Source: Blumeriella jaapii (Eukaryota > Ascomycota > Leotiomycetes > Helotiales > Drepanopezizaceae). Taken from it: 64,000 nucleotides of DNA. This document shows positions 35,007 to 47,900 of this stretch, in pieces. Numbering within the stretch: position 1 is the first letter of the stretch; every line of letters starts with the position of its first letter. A program made the translations under genes and the position numbers. The notes beneath the pieces are model-generated. The model saw nothing but the letters and a program-made list of their open reading frames with translations, had not been told where the DNA came from and ran no database searches. The stretch covers positions 1-64,000 of the forward strand of contig VWND01000009.1 in assembly GCA_009599575.1 (NCBI GenBank), read 5' to 3'.

Positions 35007-37372
35007 CGACGTTTTTTTCGATTATTTAAACGATTTTTGTATTGCATATTTAAATAATATTTTTATTTATTCGTCCGACCTTTTGGAATACGCTATATAC
35101 GTTCGCAAAATGCTTTAAAAGCTCGCTGACGCTGGATTATAGGCCGATATTCGGAAATTTAAATTTAACGTTATTCGGACTCGTTATCTAGGTTTTATTA
35201 TCTCGACTGAAAGTTTAAAAATAAACCTAAAAAAAGTTTCCGTGGTCGTCCACTAGAAGCTTTTTATTATTATAAAAAGTATACAAAGCTTTTTTGGTTT
35301 TTGTAACTTTTACCGACGTTTTATTCGAAATTATAATATAATTGCAAAGCTTTTGATTTATTTGATTAAAATTAACGTTTTTTATAATTTTACTTTTAAA
35401 TATCAAAAAAGTTTCGACCTTTTTATATTAGCTTTTATTATTGCATCAGTTTTATAATATTACAGGCAAAACCTTTTGTATATTAGAAACTGACGCTTCC
35501 GACGGCGTAATAGCTTTTGTGCTTTTTTAATTTTATAACGACGACTGGCTTCCAATCGCTTATTTTAACAAAACCATAGCTTTCGCAAAGCTAAACTACG
35601 TCGTACACGATAAAAAAATGCTCGCAATCGTAAAATTTTTAAGCAATTTTCGTATTGAATTGATTAATTTAATTTATCAGATTAAAATAATTATTAATTA
35701 TAAAGTTTTAAAATATTTTATAATTTTCAAATTTTTAAACGTTCGATAAGCACGCTGGGCCGAGCTCTTCGCCGATTACAACTTTTTTATTACGTACAAA
35801 CCAAATAAACACAATTTTTTGGCTGACGCATTAATACGTCGTACGAGCGAATTCGATCGTTAAAACTTTTTCAAACGCATTTAGCGTTTGCAAATACTTT
35901 TTCGAACCGATCAGATCGATTACCGCCTTTTAACTGAAAAACTTCGACTTTTCACGGCCTCCGAAACAGCTGTTTTTATCGTTGAAATAGCTGATTTTTT
36001 TTCCGCATTTCGTATTATTAATCAGCTTTTTCACGCTAATCGCACAGCTAATAGCCTGATGGCTTTCCGAAAGGAAATTGTACGAAACGCTACGAAAAAA
36101 AACGACGATAATAATATTTCGTATATATTTAAACGCGATTTGCTGTTATATTACGGTCGCTTAATAATACCAGACGTCGATCACTTTCGTTTGGCTTTCG
36201 TACGAAAAATGCACGACCAGATTTCCACCGCTTATTTCAGCGCTCGCAAAATTACGCAATTGCTTTCGGACTAATATTATTAACGAAGTATAACAGCTTT
36301 CGTAAAATAATACTATCGCAATTGCCACGTTTATCGAAAGAATTTTATTTTAAAAAATAAGCGCCCCGGTCTTTTTTAGTTTTTTTTTGTTTTTGACCAT
36401 TTTTAAAAGCACGTTATAATAAACTTTTGCAGCTTTAATAAAAACAAATACGGTTACGATAACGTATTCGTAATAATAAATCGTTTTTTTAAACAAATTA
36501 TTTCGATTTTTTATTATAAAAATATCGACGCTCGAAGCTTCGCTAAATTATATATATTTCACGTATATAAGTATTTTGGCTTTTTAAAAAATATTATTAG
36601 CGATCGTGGCCTTTAGTATTAATTTATTTTCTGATCTGAATTAAACAAAATATTCGGTACGCAATTGAAGCTTTCGACAGCCGCTTATTTCGAAACCGAT
36701 AATCAGACCGAAATTTACAACCAATATTTGCAAAAACGCTTTCGACTTTTCGTAAATTTCTATTAAAACGATTAGAGCGAATTTTTTTTAATAATAAATT
36801 TCGCTTAAATAATTTTTTTTCACAAAAGTCTAAATGGCTTTTTATTTTTTGAAATTATATACGATTATATTTTTTATATTAATTGAAACTAAAAGTTCGA
36901 TACTTTCCTTTTTCTTAAATTTTTACACAAGCTAAACGCAAACGAAGCTCGTGCGTACGCTCGCCGCTATTACGACGCCTGAAATTTCGCTAAATCGCAT
37001 TTTTAATAAGCCTACGATAAAATAAAAAAAAACGCGAATAAATTTCGCCGCGCGATCGATTTTAACGTTAGCGACTACGTATAATTCGATATGCGTTTAT
37101 TTCCGACCTTCCGGCCTTTTCGCAAGCTCGACAATTTTACAAACGGCCTTTTTAAAATTATAGCCAAAATTTTCGACAACGCTTTTAAGCTAAACTTTTT
37201 TAGTATTATAAACGTATATCCAGTTTTTCACGCTAATCGACTGCGTAAAACAGCTAACGATGCGCTTTCAAATCAAATTAATCCAGCTCTTAAACTTATT
37301 AATATAACTGGTGAGCTTAAATACGAAGTCGAAAAATTAATCGCCTGTCGAATGCAACGGAAAACTTTTTAA
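35007..37372 (+). pseudogene. Gypsy-2 (E) reverse transcriptase, RNase H and integrase
   Basis: Resumes after B. RT palm has YLNN (35052-35063 region) in place of the catalytic YLDD, then TRYLGFIISTESLKINLKKV and SFFGFCNFYRRFIRNY. RNase H keeps LETDASDGVIAFVL (35482), and the TYKPNKHNFLADALIRR block is at 35795. The integrase has an H2C2-type region (VDHFRLAFVRKMHDQISTAY, 36174-36274) and core remnants including ISDRG (36600) and the TAAYFETDNQTEIYNQYLQK motif (36680-36740). It ends with an open C-terminus of 93 codons (RPFRKLDNFTNGLFKI, HANRLRKTAND, ELKYEVEKLIACRMQRKTF), the last part chromodomain-like. Confidence -1.
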
Positions 37373-37615
37373 TATAAAGCTTTTTAAATAAGCTTAAATA
37401 AAAATCTTACGTGGTATTTCGCGTTTGATTTTATATACGCTTTTTTAAAAATGCGCGACTTTTATTTAACGCATAAAAAGCTTTCCGGTCCTTTTGCAAA
37501 ACTTGTAAATTGGCTAAAAGCGTATTCCGAAGATTTGAATACGTACGATCATTTGGATAGCGACGTATCAATAAATAAAAGCTCGAAAGCGCGCTTTTTT
37601 CGGACGAAGAAATAG
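37373..37615 (+). pseudogene. Gypsy-2 (E) pol C-terminal tail
   Basis: Reads on in the same protein: FDFIYAFLKMRDFYLTHKKL, VNWLKAYSEDLNTYDHLDSD and KSSKARFFRTKK, ending at the LTR. The same tail is in copy G (47901-48143). No separate gene. Confidence -1.
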
Positions 37616-37878
37616 TATAACGATTTACTCTTTTGCTATCCCGTATATCATCCCAGCAACTACGTATAATTGCAAACTCTCTGGTCTTTTAGTAAGTTTT
37701 TTATCAATTATGGAAACTATTATATATATAAGGCTTTTTTTAGCAACCTTTGCCTTTTGCAGTTGTTAATTCTAAATGAATATTTTTGTTACAGAACTAA
37801 AGGCTCGTTTTTTATACCATGTGAACACGGCGACCAGTTGACTGATTTCCCAGCCCTCCGACTGATTAGATCGTCACA
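37616..37878 (+). mobile_element. Gypsy-2 (E) 3' LTR
   Basis: 263 bp, TATAACGATTTAC to ATCGTCACA. Followed by GTATC, the target duplication. Confidence -1.
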
Positions 37879-37883
37879 GTATC

Positions 37884-39378
37884 GTAAGCTAAAACTAGCT
37901 TATTTAAAAAATTTTAAAATATTTTCCGTAGTAAAAATACGCTTAAAATCGGAGTATAAATTATTTCGCGCCGATAAATATTCGAAATTTTTATTAACGG
38001 AATTAAAAAATAAAAAGCAAGCGGAAAAAAGCCAAATAAAAGGCTTTTTCGCCGAATTATTTTTTGCTAATATTATTAATTGCAAACAATATATATTACG
38101 AAACGTAGCCGCTATATTATTATAATCCGAAACGGCTAATAACGAATTAGCAAAACCGATTTACAAACCTATTTTTTAATTACAAAAATCTGATTTTTTT
38201 GTATTATAAAAAACGTACGAATCGGCTTCGTAAAATAATCGAGCCGGATTCGAAAAACACTGGCGTATAAGCCAAAATAAATTACTACGTTACAAAAAAC
38301 GTACGTATATTTCGAATAAAAGCGCTATTAAAAGCGAAATATTAAAAATTAATTACGACGATCCGACCGCCGATTATTAAAGCTTTCGGCGAACGCTAAA
38401 ATTAATCGAAAAAAAATATTTTTGGCCTGGTTTACGAAGCGACGTAAAACGTTACGTTAATACGTATGAAAAATGCTAGAAAAGCAAACCTAGAAAACAC
38501 CGATCTTATAGCGAATTAGCCTTTTTTTCGACTTTTACGAAATCTTAAGAAAAAATAATTATAAATTTTATTACGAATTTACTTTTTAACAAAAAACGAA
38601 ATCGTATTTACGATTCGATATTCGTTATAATAAACCGATATATAAAATTATCGAAATATATACCGATATAAAAAACGATTTCAGCCTTAAATTTAATTGA
38701 AATATTTATATAATATATTTACAAAGATTTTGGCTGTTTTAAAAAAATTATTACAAACAAAAAGTTAATTTTCATTAGTGAATTCTGGTTTTTAATAATA
38801 TTTTATTTACAAATACAACGTCGATTAAGCATCGCTTTTTATTTTTAAACCGATAGCCAAACGAAACGTTAAAATTAAATTTTAAAATTTTATTTTCGCA
38901 CGTATTACGATTATCGACAAAACGATTAGGCTACGAAGCTTGCTTTAGCCGAATTTACGTATAATAATTCGATACACGCTTTTACGGATTTTATTTTTTT
39001 TTCGCATATTATACGGCTTTTATCTAGAATTTGGTAACGTCGAAAGCGACGTCGTAAAAAAAAAATACCGTTAGCGAAAAAACGAATTAAAATATTATAA
39101 AAAAAAAAAATTACTTAGTAAAAAGCTAAAAAAAACTAACGCAAATCACAAAAGATTTTACGACGCTAAATACAAAAAAACTAGATTTTAAATAAACGAC
39201 AAAATATTATTATCGATTAAAAACTTTCGACAGCTGCGATCTTTTCGAAAGTTTTTAAATAAATATTTAAAATCTTTTAAAATTAAGCGAATTATATACG
39301 AGCACGGCCAAATTTATTAATTCGAACTTTTTTTTTAATATCGTATTTACGATACTTTCCACGTTTTCCTATTAAAAC
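37884..39378 (+). pseudogene. Gypsy-1 (D) linker and integrase
   Basis: Continuation of D after E. Linker KLKLAYLKNFKIFSVVKIRLKSEYKLFRADKY (given in part: KLAYLKNFKIF, FRADKY) is open to 38125. The integrase zinc region follows (FWPGL-type FLAWFTKR at 38420; VNTYEKC), then the core (DSIFVIINRYI, FQTDSQT-type remnants), then DKILLSIKNFRQLRSF at 39200 and the FFQYRIYDTFHVFLL block. It is cut at ATTAAAAC by Copia-1 F; the chromodomain of D is beyond F and outside the window. Confidence -1.
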
Positions 39379-39680
39379 TGTCGTGTATAGCCGAATAGTC
39401 GGTAGGAACCCTTACCGGAGGCTGGGACGGATGAATTGTATGCAGTAAGATGTTACTTGTATTATTCTAAATCTGACTGGCGAGCTTTTCGCAGAAGACG
39501 AAAGGTTCGGGCTCGCTTAGTTATTCGCTCGGAAAAACTAGTTTCCGAAAAGGCTCGTTATTACGTAATTACGAGCTTTTTCGAGCTTCAGGAATATTTA
39601 ACTATTAAAAGCGTATAAAAAGAATAAATTTGAAACAAAAAAAATAAAAAAAAATAAAAGAATATAAATATAACGTAATA
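39379..39680 (-). mobile_element. Copia-1 (F) 3' LTR
   Basis: 302 bp, reverse complement of the C1 LTRs (starts TGTCGTGTATAGCC on plus). The plus strand keeps a 60-codon ORF at 39436-39618 equivalent to the minus-strand ORFs of the C1 LTRs. Confidence -1.
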
Positions 39681-39898
39681 CATTTTTTAGCTGATTGCCA
39701 ATTCGGCGATTAACTATTTTTAAAACGCGGAAAAGTTTTTTTGTCGTCCGAATACGGCCGTAACGCGATATAGCAATATTTATATAGTTTGTTTATATTT
39801 TTTATCGTTGCGAAGCGTAAATAAGATTAATTTAGCTTAAATAAGCGTTTCGTCGCTTTTGAAAACCTTAATTTTTTTATTTTTTTATTAATTTTCTA

Positions 39899-41129
39899 AT
39901 AGATTCAGATTTTATTATTTTAATTAGAAATATTAATATGGCTTTTTTTATATTTAAAAAAGGTCGTCCGCGTAGCTTTACGCGACCAGTTGGCCTAGCT
40001 TTTCGGATTTTCAGTTTTCGGCGCTTGCGCAATCGGAGTTTTGCGAAATTTATTTTACGCAATTAATCGGCTTTTTCGGCTAATTCGTTTTTTTTTAATC
40101 CTTTCGAAAAAAACGATTTTTTTCGATATTTCGTTTTTAAACGGTTTTTTCGGAGATTTATATTTGCCTAGCTTCGAAGATGCCGATATAACGCTTGGAA
40201 AAAATAGCGGAAACGCTGCCGGCGGTAAAAAAGCTATTAGCGGTAGTTTCGGTTCTGATAATATTTCCGAAAGAAAAAAGCAGAATATTAGCGTTTTTGA
40301 AAAAAAAGCGGCCGAAGGTTATTAAAGCGAAGAAAATAAAAATAAAAATAATAATAATAATCGTTTTTTTTTAAAACGCGTTCGCATTAAAACCAAAAAG
40401 CTTATTATTTTTGGGCCTTTCAATTTTACTTTTTGTATAATTTGTATTGCTCGCAAAGCAATTGAAAACCTAAATTACGATTGCTTATCGAATTTAGCTA
40501 AAGCTCGTTGCTATCGGTGCTACGTTATTAGCACGTCGTATATTCCGGCCGACGCGAACGTTTTAGCTACGTGGTTTTCCGTTTTTAAAGCTCGGATTAA
40601 TAAAATTATTAAAACGGTTAGTTTTATCGAAAAACTTTATCGTTTTTATTAATCGATTTTTAAAATATAACGGTTATTTTTTATTTTACGATTAAAGCGG
40701 TTTTAAAAATGCAAAAAAATAAGCTTTTAAATCGATCGTAATTCAAAAGCAAAACTAATAAATACAAAGCGTATTATTAACGCGAAGCTCGCCGCGGCTC
40801 GTAAGATTTTTTAAATTTCTGCTTTTCGAATAGAAATTTCTATTTCTGCTTTACGTGCTGGCGGAATAAGACCTGGCTACGATTTATTAGAAAATGCTTT
40901 CGTTTTTGAAAATCTAGAAAAAAATTTCGCAGCGATTTTTTTGCTAAACGTTTTTGGCTTTTAATTTGATAAAGTTTTGCAAAAAAAAAAAATTATTTCG
41001 GCTGTACAGCCGGCGGCAGCTGTTTTTAAAAAAGCTATCGAAAGGTTTATTTTAAATTTGATTATCGCGAAGCGTCGGGCGCGGGTTGTTATTTTGGCGG
41101 ATTATATTTTTAATTTTTTGCAAAACTAA
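39899..41129 (+). pseudogene. Antisense ORF of Copia-1 (F copy)
   Basis: Equivalent of 29687-30910. The start is ATA (a G-to-A of ATG), the end is TAA (41127-41129), and there is one net frameshift near 40085. Contains KKGRPRSFTR (AT-hook-like GRP core), LRRLRNRSFAKFILRN, DISFLNGFFGDLYLPSFED, NAAGGKKAISGSFG and the downstream helical part. More RIP-mutated than in C1. The block DISFLNGFFGDLYLP is identical in the two copies while flanking residues differ, which hints at past selection but is not proof. Confidence -1.
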
Positions 41130-41967
41130 GCGGTTTGGTTTTGGGTTTTTGGATTTGCTTAAAAAATGGTTTTTATTATATTTTAAGTTTTAATAAAAAT
41201 CTGTTTAAATAAATTTACGCCTGCAAAATACAAGCTTTTTAGCTCGATTAGTCGAGCTTTTCGATAAAGCTCCGAGAATTTCGTAAATTAAAAAGTTTAA
41301 CGAAATTTTCGTGCTTTTATCGGGTCAGATTTTTAATAAAACCGTTTGCGTGCATTTTATTTATTGGAAAATATATAATTTTAAACTTTTCATTTTAGTA
41401 TTTTTGGCGAATTTATATATTATTTATATCGACGTGGCGAAGCTTTGTAAAAATTTTCTTTTTGTTTTTTATAATTAATTTGATCGTTTATTAATTATCG
41501 TAATATACGTTTTATTTAAAAACACAATATCGAATCGAAGCTTTTTGAAAAAACGTTAAAATATTATTATTTTTTTTACGATCGTTATATAAGCAAATAG
41601 TTCCGTTTTAATTAAAAAAGTGGTAATTGTGTTTTGTCGTATAGCTTTTTATAAAATAATACTTTCGAAAAGAAAAAAGATATGCTTTTAAAAAAAATTT
41701 CCGAGTTTTTAAATCGTCGGCGAAAAAAGCGTCGATAAAAACTATTAATTGGTTTTTCCGCTTTTTCCGATTATAAACGATTTTTAGGAATTTCGTTTTA
41801 TAAAAATATCGAAGCGTTTAATTAGCTGCTTCGAAATATTAAAAACTTAAATTAATAAAAAAGTAAAAAAGCTGAAAAGCTGCGAAGGCCACGTCGGGTC
41901 GAAGCATAATAGTCGTATACAAAATTAAACCGATTTTTTTTTAATACTTTTTGATTTGCGAAAGCGT
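41070..41967 (-). pseudogene. Copia-1 (F) RNase H and RT C-terminus
   Basis: Minus-strand counterpart of 28850-29740: the ILTDAFFAD-type, SDVAFAAFQL and YYDN motifs are readable in reverse complement. Cut by Gypsy-2 G just after the segment equivalent to NPGVATLS in C1. Confidence -1.
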
Positions 41968-41972
41968 AGTTA

Positions 41973-42269
41973 TGTGACGATTCACTCTGTTGCCACCTCT
42001 CGTATCACCCCAGCAACTACGTACAGCTGCAAGCTCCCCAGCAATTACGTATAGCTGTAAGCTTTCTGATCTCTTGATAAATCTCCCTATCAACTGTGAA
42101 AACTATTTATATATATAAAGCTTTCTTTTTTTAGTAATTTCTGCCTTTTACAATTGTTAATTTTAAATGAATATTTTTGTTACAAAACTAAAAGCTCGTT
42201 TTTTATACCATATAAACACGGCGACCAATTAACTAATCTCTTAGCCTTTCGACTGATTAAATCGTTATA
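41973..42269 (+). mobile_element. Gypsy-2 (G) 5' LTR
   Basis: 297 bp, TGTGACGATTCAC to ATCGTTATA. About 30 bp longer than in E because the CAGCAACTACGTACAGCTGC block is tandemly duplicated (42010-42065). The 3' LTR has the same duplication. Confidence -1.
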
Positions 42270-42329
42270 TTATTAATAACTTTTTTTCTACGTTAGCGAC
42301 GGCGTAAACTATCTTTTTCTTCGAATTTC

Positions 42330-43745
42330 TTACGAATCACACCAAAGTGATCGACCGGTCGTGAAAAAGCTTATTTTCGCACTTTGCGAAAAATGACTTT
42401 TATTCAACGATTTTCTTTTTAGCAAAGCTTTTTAGCTTCTGCTACCACATCTTAACCCCCTTTTTAATCAGCGAAAAAACAGCCTTCTCTAAAGGCTTTT
42501 TCTTCTGAAAAACAGTCCTTCCTCCGAAAAAAAAAAAATAAAAAAAAAAGCAGAACGTTAACCATTTCGCTTGCCATCTTTTTTTTGCAGCCTAGCGCTA
42601 AAAGCGTTCAATTAAAACTTTTGCAAAATCAACTGAAAAAAACGCAAAAGCGTAAACGACAACTTTTAAAAATTATACGACTGCGACAAATCTTTTAATC
42701 AAAGCGTTTAATAAAATTTATCGAACGTACTTTTGCCAGTCGCGAATCTGCTGCTCCCTTTCTTCGCAACGTCTTATTTCAACTAACAAACGCTGCAAAT
42801 TAATCTTCACGCTTTTCGCGAACTTTTTTTAAATTTCCTTTTAACGGCCAAAACTTTAGCGCGTTTTTTAAACGCTATAATTCCCATTTATCTGCTGATT
42901 TTCGATTAGCTCGTATAAAACGCGTTCCGAACCTTAAGTTTAAATTAAATAACGGTAAAAATTATAAAACACGCTATTAAAAAACTAAAGTTTTCGATAA
43001 CCTCGAATTTTACTACGATTATTTCGCTGGCGATCGATTTCGCAAAAATTATATATTCGATCAGACCGAAAGCGTAGCAAAAAAGTTTCTGACTCCGCGT
43101 ATTTTAAACCGTTCCGATTTTATATTTTCCGAAAAATTAATAAAAAAAATCGCCGATTTCTTAGCCGATTTTTTAAACGTTTAAAAAGCGGAAAACGAAT
43201 TTAAAATGCTTGCAATAAATACGCACGACGATTTTTAGCGATTTTACCTGCGATTTTCCATTTTCGCAGCGAACGCTTAAATACGAACCGACAAACAGCT
43301 TCGGAACGCTTTTCGCGATAAAATATTAAAACGTCTACGAAAAAAGCTGTATTTAAAATAAACGCGTACAACGATTTTTAAAAATTAGCTTATCGCCGTC
43401 CGTTAAAAAAAACAAAATCAATTAGCTAAGCGAATTTTATACGCGAATCGCTTTTTAATTAAATCTACTATTTATTAAAATAGTAAGTTTTTAATCAAAA
43501 CGTACTACGAATTAAATCGTACGTACGAAAATCGCCCAAATGCTTTACAAGCTTTTTCTTAGCCCTTTGTTTTTTTTTTTTTTTCCACGCCAAAACGCCC
43601 TTTTTAGCGTTTTTCTTTTTCTATCGGACCAACGATAACGCTCGTTTTTTATTTTATATCAAAAAGTTCGAAGCCAATTTGCACGACCTTTTACGGGCCG
43701 ATCCTCGGTTCCATCCAAAGGCCCTTTTAGACTGATAAATATAAA
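42330..43745 (+). pseudogene. Gypsy-2 (G) gag
   Basis: Matches E gag. The best frame covers 42780-43500, with AANQSSRFSRTFF, FKRYNSHLSADFRLARIKRV, FDNLEFYYDYFAGDRF, YIFDQTESVAKKFL and EKLIKKIADFLADFLNV, then MLAINTHDDF. The C-terminal FLAFFFFYRTNDNAR and LRADPRFHPKALL follow. Start not resolved. Confidence -1.
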
Positions 43746-43889
43746 CGAGGTCGAACCGGCCGAAAATTCGCTTTTTGATAATAATAATAAAAACGAAAAC
43801 TCTTTTCCAAACGATTTTTAAAACGCATACGAAAAAGTCGAAAGCTTTTCCGCCAATCGGAAAAACGCTCAGGCCTAAGCAAAGCCTTT

Positions 43890-45160
43890 TTTTTAGGCGT
43901 ATTACGCGATATGCGTTATTTTAACGTTCGAAAGCTTTTTGATGGCGACTCATTGATAATCCCCGTTATACTTATTAAAAATAGCTTTTCGTACAAAATA
44001 AAAACGCTCGCCGACTCTGGAACGAACGATTATGCGTTAATCGATTCGGCGTTAATCAAATCTTTTTTTTTTTTTTAAAACCTTTGATTTAACTTTTCCC
44101 GGCTTTTTTTCCTGTAAAAAGGTATAATAAAGCTCGTGGCTATTTAATTACACATTTTACGTTTTTCAACTTTATTATTAATAATCGAATATAATCGTTT
44201 ACTTTTTTTTTAATTATTAATCTTGGAAATTATAATATAATTCTAAAAAAAGCTTGGTTGGCCGAATATTAAATTTTACTAGATTGTAATAAACGCAAGC
44301 TTTATTAGCCGAAGTCTTACTTTCCCACAGTTTTTTACGTTCGTTATATTAAAATTTTTTATTTGCATTTCCGAAAGATTTAATTTCGTTATCAAAACGA
44401 CGCTGTAAAACGTAATAAAAACTTTGACTAATTATAGCAGATTTACGACGCTGTGCGAAACGCGAAAAAATCGAATTTCATTCGCGGTGCCAATTTCGAT
44501 AGCGACGCCAATAGAATAATACAAGAAATCATACCACCACCTTTTTAGGCTGACGATTCCTTTTCTATTATTTCTTTTTTTTTTTTTTTTTTTTCGTCAA
44601 AACAGCTTTTTCGTTCTACGAAAAACAGTTATACTAAAAACCGAAAAAAAGTTTTCGCCGCGATGGCCTTTTAGCTTAATATAATCGATAATTCAAATAA
44701 GCCGCCTTCTAAACCTTTCAAACGATTAATTCGAAAACGAGTCCTTTAATCTACTGCTTACCTAATTTCTATCTGTCAAATTATTATATACGCTTTTAAG
44801 CTAATTTTCAGAAAAAAAGCAGTTGAAATATTTTTAATCTTTTTGTACGAAATCGACAGAATACTAAACGACCTTACGTATAATATTTCTTTTAAAATTT
44901 AATTTCATAATTTTTTCGAACGTTTTAAAATTAATAAAATATCGATTTCGACCTTTTTAATCAGCTTAGCAAAGCTAATTTCGAATAAACCTTTCTTCGA
45001 ATCTTTTTCCTCGAAATACAAAAACTTCGAACACGTGTTTTTTAAGGCCGCCAATAACGAGCTAGCTTTTCACCGGCCTTACGATTATAAAATCGAGCTT
45101 ATTGTAAATAAAAAAAAGCTGAAATATATTTTTTTGTATAAAATATCGATTCCGAAACTC
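43890..45160 (+). pseudogene. Gypsy-2 (G) protease and linker to RT
   Basis: Protease motif LADSGTNDYALIDSA; the catalytic DSG is kept (44013-44021), unlike copy E. The following 1 kb is a decayed linker with several frames, ending at the open stretch 45035-45180 (FHRPYDYKIELIVNKKKLKY), which leads into RT. Confidence -1.
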
Positions 45161-46420
45161 GAAATTATTAAAATTTACTTGCAAAATAATTTTAACAAAG
45201 ATTTTATCGAACCTTTTACCGTTTTTTTTGCTGCTCTAATGCTTTTCGCTAAAACCCGACGATTTATTACGTTTTTATATCGATTATCGAACTTTTAATA
45301 ATATTATTCGTAAAAATCGCTATTTTTTTTTTTTTATCGATAAAACTTTTACTCGTCTTTCGGAAGCGCGAATTTTTACGAAATTCGATATTCGTTAAGC
45401 CTTTTATAAAATTCGAATAAACCCCGCTAATAAAAAACTGACGACGTTTCGTACGCGTTACGGCGCTTATAAATGCAAAATGCTACCTTTTGGCTTTATT
45501 AATAAATCCGCAATTTATTAACGTTATATAAACGACGTTTTTTTCGATTATTTAAACGATTTTTGTATTATATACCTAAATAATATTTTTATTTATTCGT
45601 CCGACTTTTTAAAATACGCTATATACGTTCGCAAAATACTTTAAAAGCTCGCTAACGCTGGATTACAGGCCGATATTCGAAAATCTGAATTCAACGTTAC
45701 TCGGATCCGTTACCTAGGCTTTATTATTTTTATTAAAAGCCTAAAAATAAACCCAGAAAAAATTTTCGTAGTCGCCTATTAAAAGCCTTTTATTATTATA
45801 AAAAATATATAAAACTTTTTTGATTTTTGTAACTTTTACCGACGTTTTATTCGAAATTACGATATAATTGCAAAACTTTTAATTTATTTAACTAAAGCTA
45901 ACGTTTTTTACAATTTCACTTTTAAATATTAAAAAAGTTTCGATCTTTTTATATTAGCTTTTATTACTGCACCAATTCTATAATATTACAAACAAAATCT
46001 TTCTTGTATATTAAAAATTAACGCTTTCGACGGCGTAATAGTTTTTATGCTTTCGCAATTTTATAATAACAATTGGCTTCTAATCGCTTATTTTAGCAAA
46101 ATTATAGCTTCCGCAAAGCTAAACTACGTCGTATACGATAAAAAAATGCTCGCAATCGTAAAATCTTTAGGCAATTTTCGTATTAAACTAATTAGCTTAG
46201 TTTATCAGATCAAAATAATTATTAATTATAAAGCTTTGGAATATTTTATGATTTTTAAACTTTTAAACGTTCGACAAGCACGCTAAACCGAGCTTTTCGC
46301 CGATTACAACTTTTTTATTACGTATAAACCAGATAAACATAACTTTTTGGCTGACGCATTAACACGTCGTACGAGCGAATTCGATCGCTAAAACTCCTTT
46401 AAACGCATTTAGCGCCTGCA
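45161..46420 (+). pseudogene. Gypsy-2 (G) reverse transcriptase and RNase H
   Basis: RT begins YLQNNFNKDFIEPFTVFFAAL. The catalytic tetrad reads YLNN (near 45572) as in copy E. Then TRYLGFIIF and FCNFYRRFIRNYDII. RNase H: NAFDGVIVFMLSQFYNNNWL (46030), YFSKIIASAKLNYVVYDKKM, then YKALEYFMIFKLLNVRQAR and KPDKHNFLADALTRRTSE at the end. A 79-codon open stretch covers 46047-46286. Confidence -1.
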
Positions 46421-47900
46421 AATTCTTTTTCGAGCCGATTAAATCGATCACCGCTTTTTAACTAAAAAACTTCGACTTTTTACGGCTTCCGAAACAGCTG
46501 TTTTTATTATTAAAATAGCTGATTTTTTTTTCGCACTTCGTATTATTAACCAGCTTTTTTACGCTAATTGCACAGCTAGCAGCTTAATAACCTTCCGAAA
46601 AAAAACTGTATAAAACGCTACGAAAAAAAACGACGCTAATAATATTTCGTATACATTTGAACGCGATCTGCTGTTATATTACGGTCGCTTAATAATACCA
46701 AACGTCGATTATTTTCGTTTGATTTTTATACGAAAAATGCACGACCAAATTTCTATCGTTTATCCTAGCGTTCGCAAAACTACGCAATTGCTTTCGGATT
46801 AATATTATTAGCGAAATATAACAGCTTTCGTAAAATAATATTATCGCAATTGCTACGTTTATCGAAAGAGTTTTGTTTTAAAAAATAAGCGCCCCGGCTT
46901 TTTTTAATCTTTTTTTGTTTCCGACCATTTTTGAAAGCATATTATAATAAATTTTTGCAATTTTAATAAAAATAAACACGGTTACGATAACGTGTTCGTA
47001 ATAATAAATCGCTTTTCCAAGCAAGCTATTTCGATTTTTTGCCATAAAAATATCGACGCTCGAAATCTTGCTAAATTATATATATTCCATATATACAAGT
47101 ATTTTAGCTTTTTAAAAAGTATTATTAACGATCGTAGCCTCCAGTATTAGTCCATCTTTTGGTCTGAATTAAATAAAATATTCGGTACGTAATTAAAGCT
47201 TTCGACAGCCGTTTACTTTAAAACCGACGGTCAAACCGAAATTTACAATTAATATTTGCAAAAACGCTTTCGACTTTTCGTAAATTTTTATTAAAACGAT
47301 TGAAACGAATTTCTTTTAATAATAAATTTCGCCCAAATAATATTTTTTTACGAAAGTTTAAATGGCTTTTTATCTTTTGAAATTGTACACGATTACACTT
47401 TTCATACTAATTGGAATTGGAAACTCGATACTTTCCTTTTTTTCAATTTTTTATACAAGCTAAACGCAAACGAAGCTCGTGCGTACGCTCGCCGCTACTA
47501 CAACGCCTAAAATCTCGCCAAATCGCACTTTCAACAAGCTTACGACAAAATAAAAAAAAATACGAATAAATCTCGCCGCGCGATCGATTTTAACGTTAGC
47601 GACTACGTTTAGCTCGATATGCGTTTATTTCCGACCTCTCGGCCTTTTCGCAAGCTCGACAATTTTACAAACGGCCTTTTTAAAATTGTAGCTAAAATTT
47701 TCGATAACGCTTTTAAGCTAGACCTTTCTAGTATTATAAACGTACATCCAGTTTTTCACGCTAATCGATTGCGTAAAACAGCTGACGACGCGCTTCTAAG
47801 TCAGATTAACCCAACCCTTAAACTTATTAATATAATTAATAAGCTTAAATACGAAATCGAAAAATTAATCGCTTATCGAATACAGCGAAAAACTTTTTAA
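46421..47900 (+). pseudogene. Gypsy-2 (G) integrase
   Basis: H2C2-type zinc region (VDYFRLIFIRKMHDQISIVY region, 46700-46800), core remnants INDRS (47120), TAVYFKTDGQTEIYN (47215) and YDYTFHTNWN. A C-terminal open frame of 93 codons (47619-47900) nearly identical to E: RPFRKLDNFTNGLFKIVAK, NVHPVFHANRLRKTADDAL, KLKYEIEKLIAYRIQRKTF. The pol tail reads on to 48143. Confidence -1.

Larger units (their letters stand above)
15889..37878 (+). mobile_element. Gypsy-2 copy E, complete, interrupted by B
   Basis: Bounded by LTRs at 15889-16155 and 37616-37878 and by the 5-bp target duplication GTATC (15884-15888 and 37879-37883). Removing the inserted copy B (19428-35001 plus its 5-bp duplication) leaves an element of about 6.4 kb: gag, protease, reverse transcriptase, RNase H, integrase, with no extra ORF after pol. 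Confidence -1.
14723..39378 (+). mobile_element. Gypsy-1 copy D, host element split by A, E and F
   Basis: The remaining pieces are 14728-15888 (RT and RNase H) and 37884-39378 (linker, integrase). D is the oldest identifiable layer of the nest. A sits at its left end (ATAAA target), E in the linker after RNase H (GTATC target), and F after the integrase C-terminal motif (left target AAAAC at 39374-39378). Neither of D's own LTRs is in the window. Confidence -1.
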
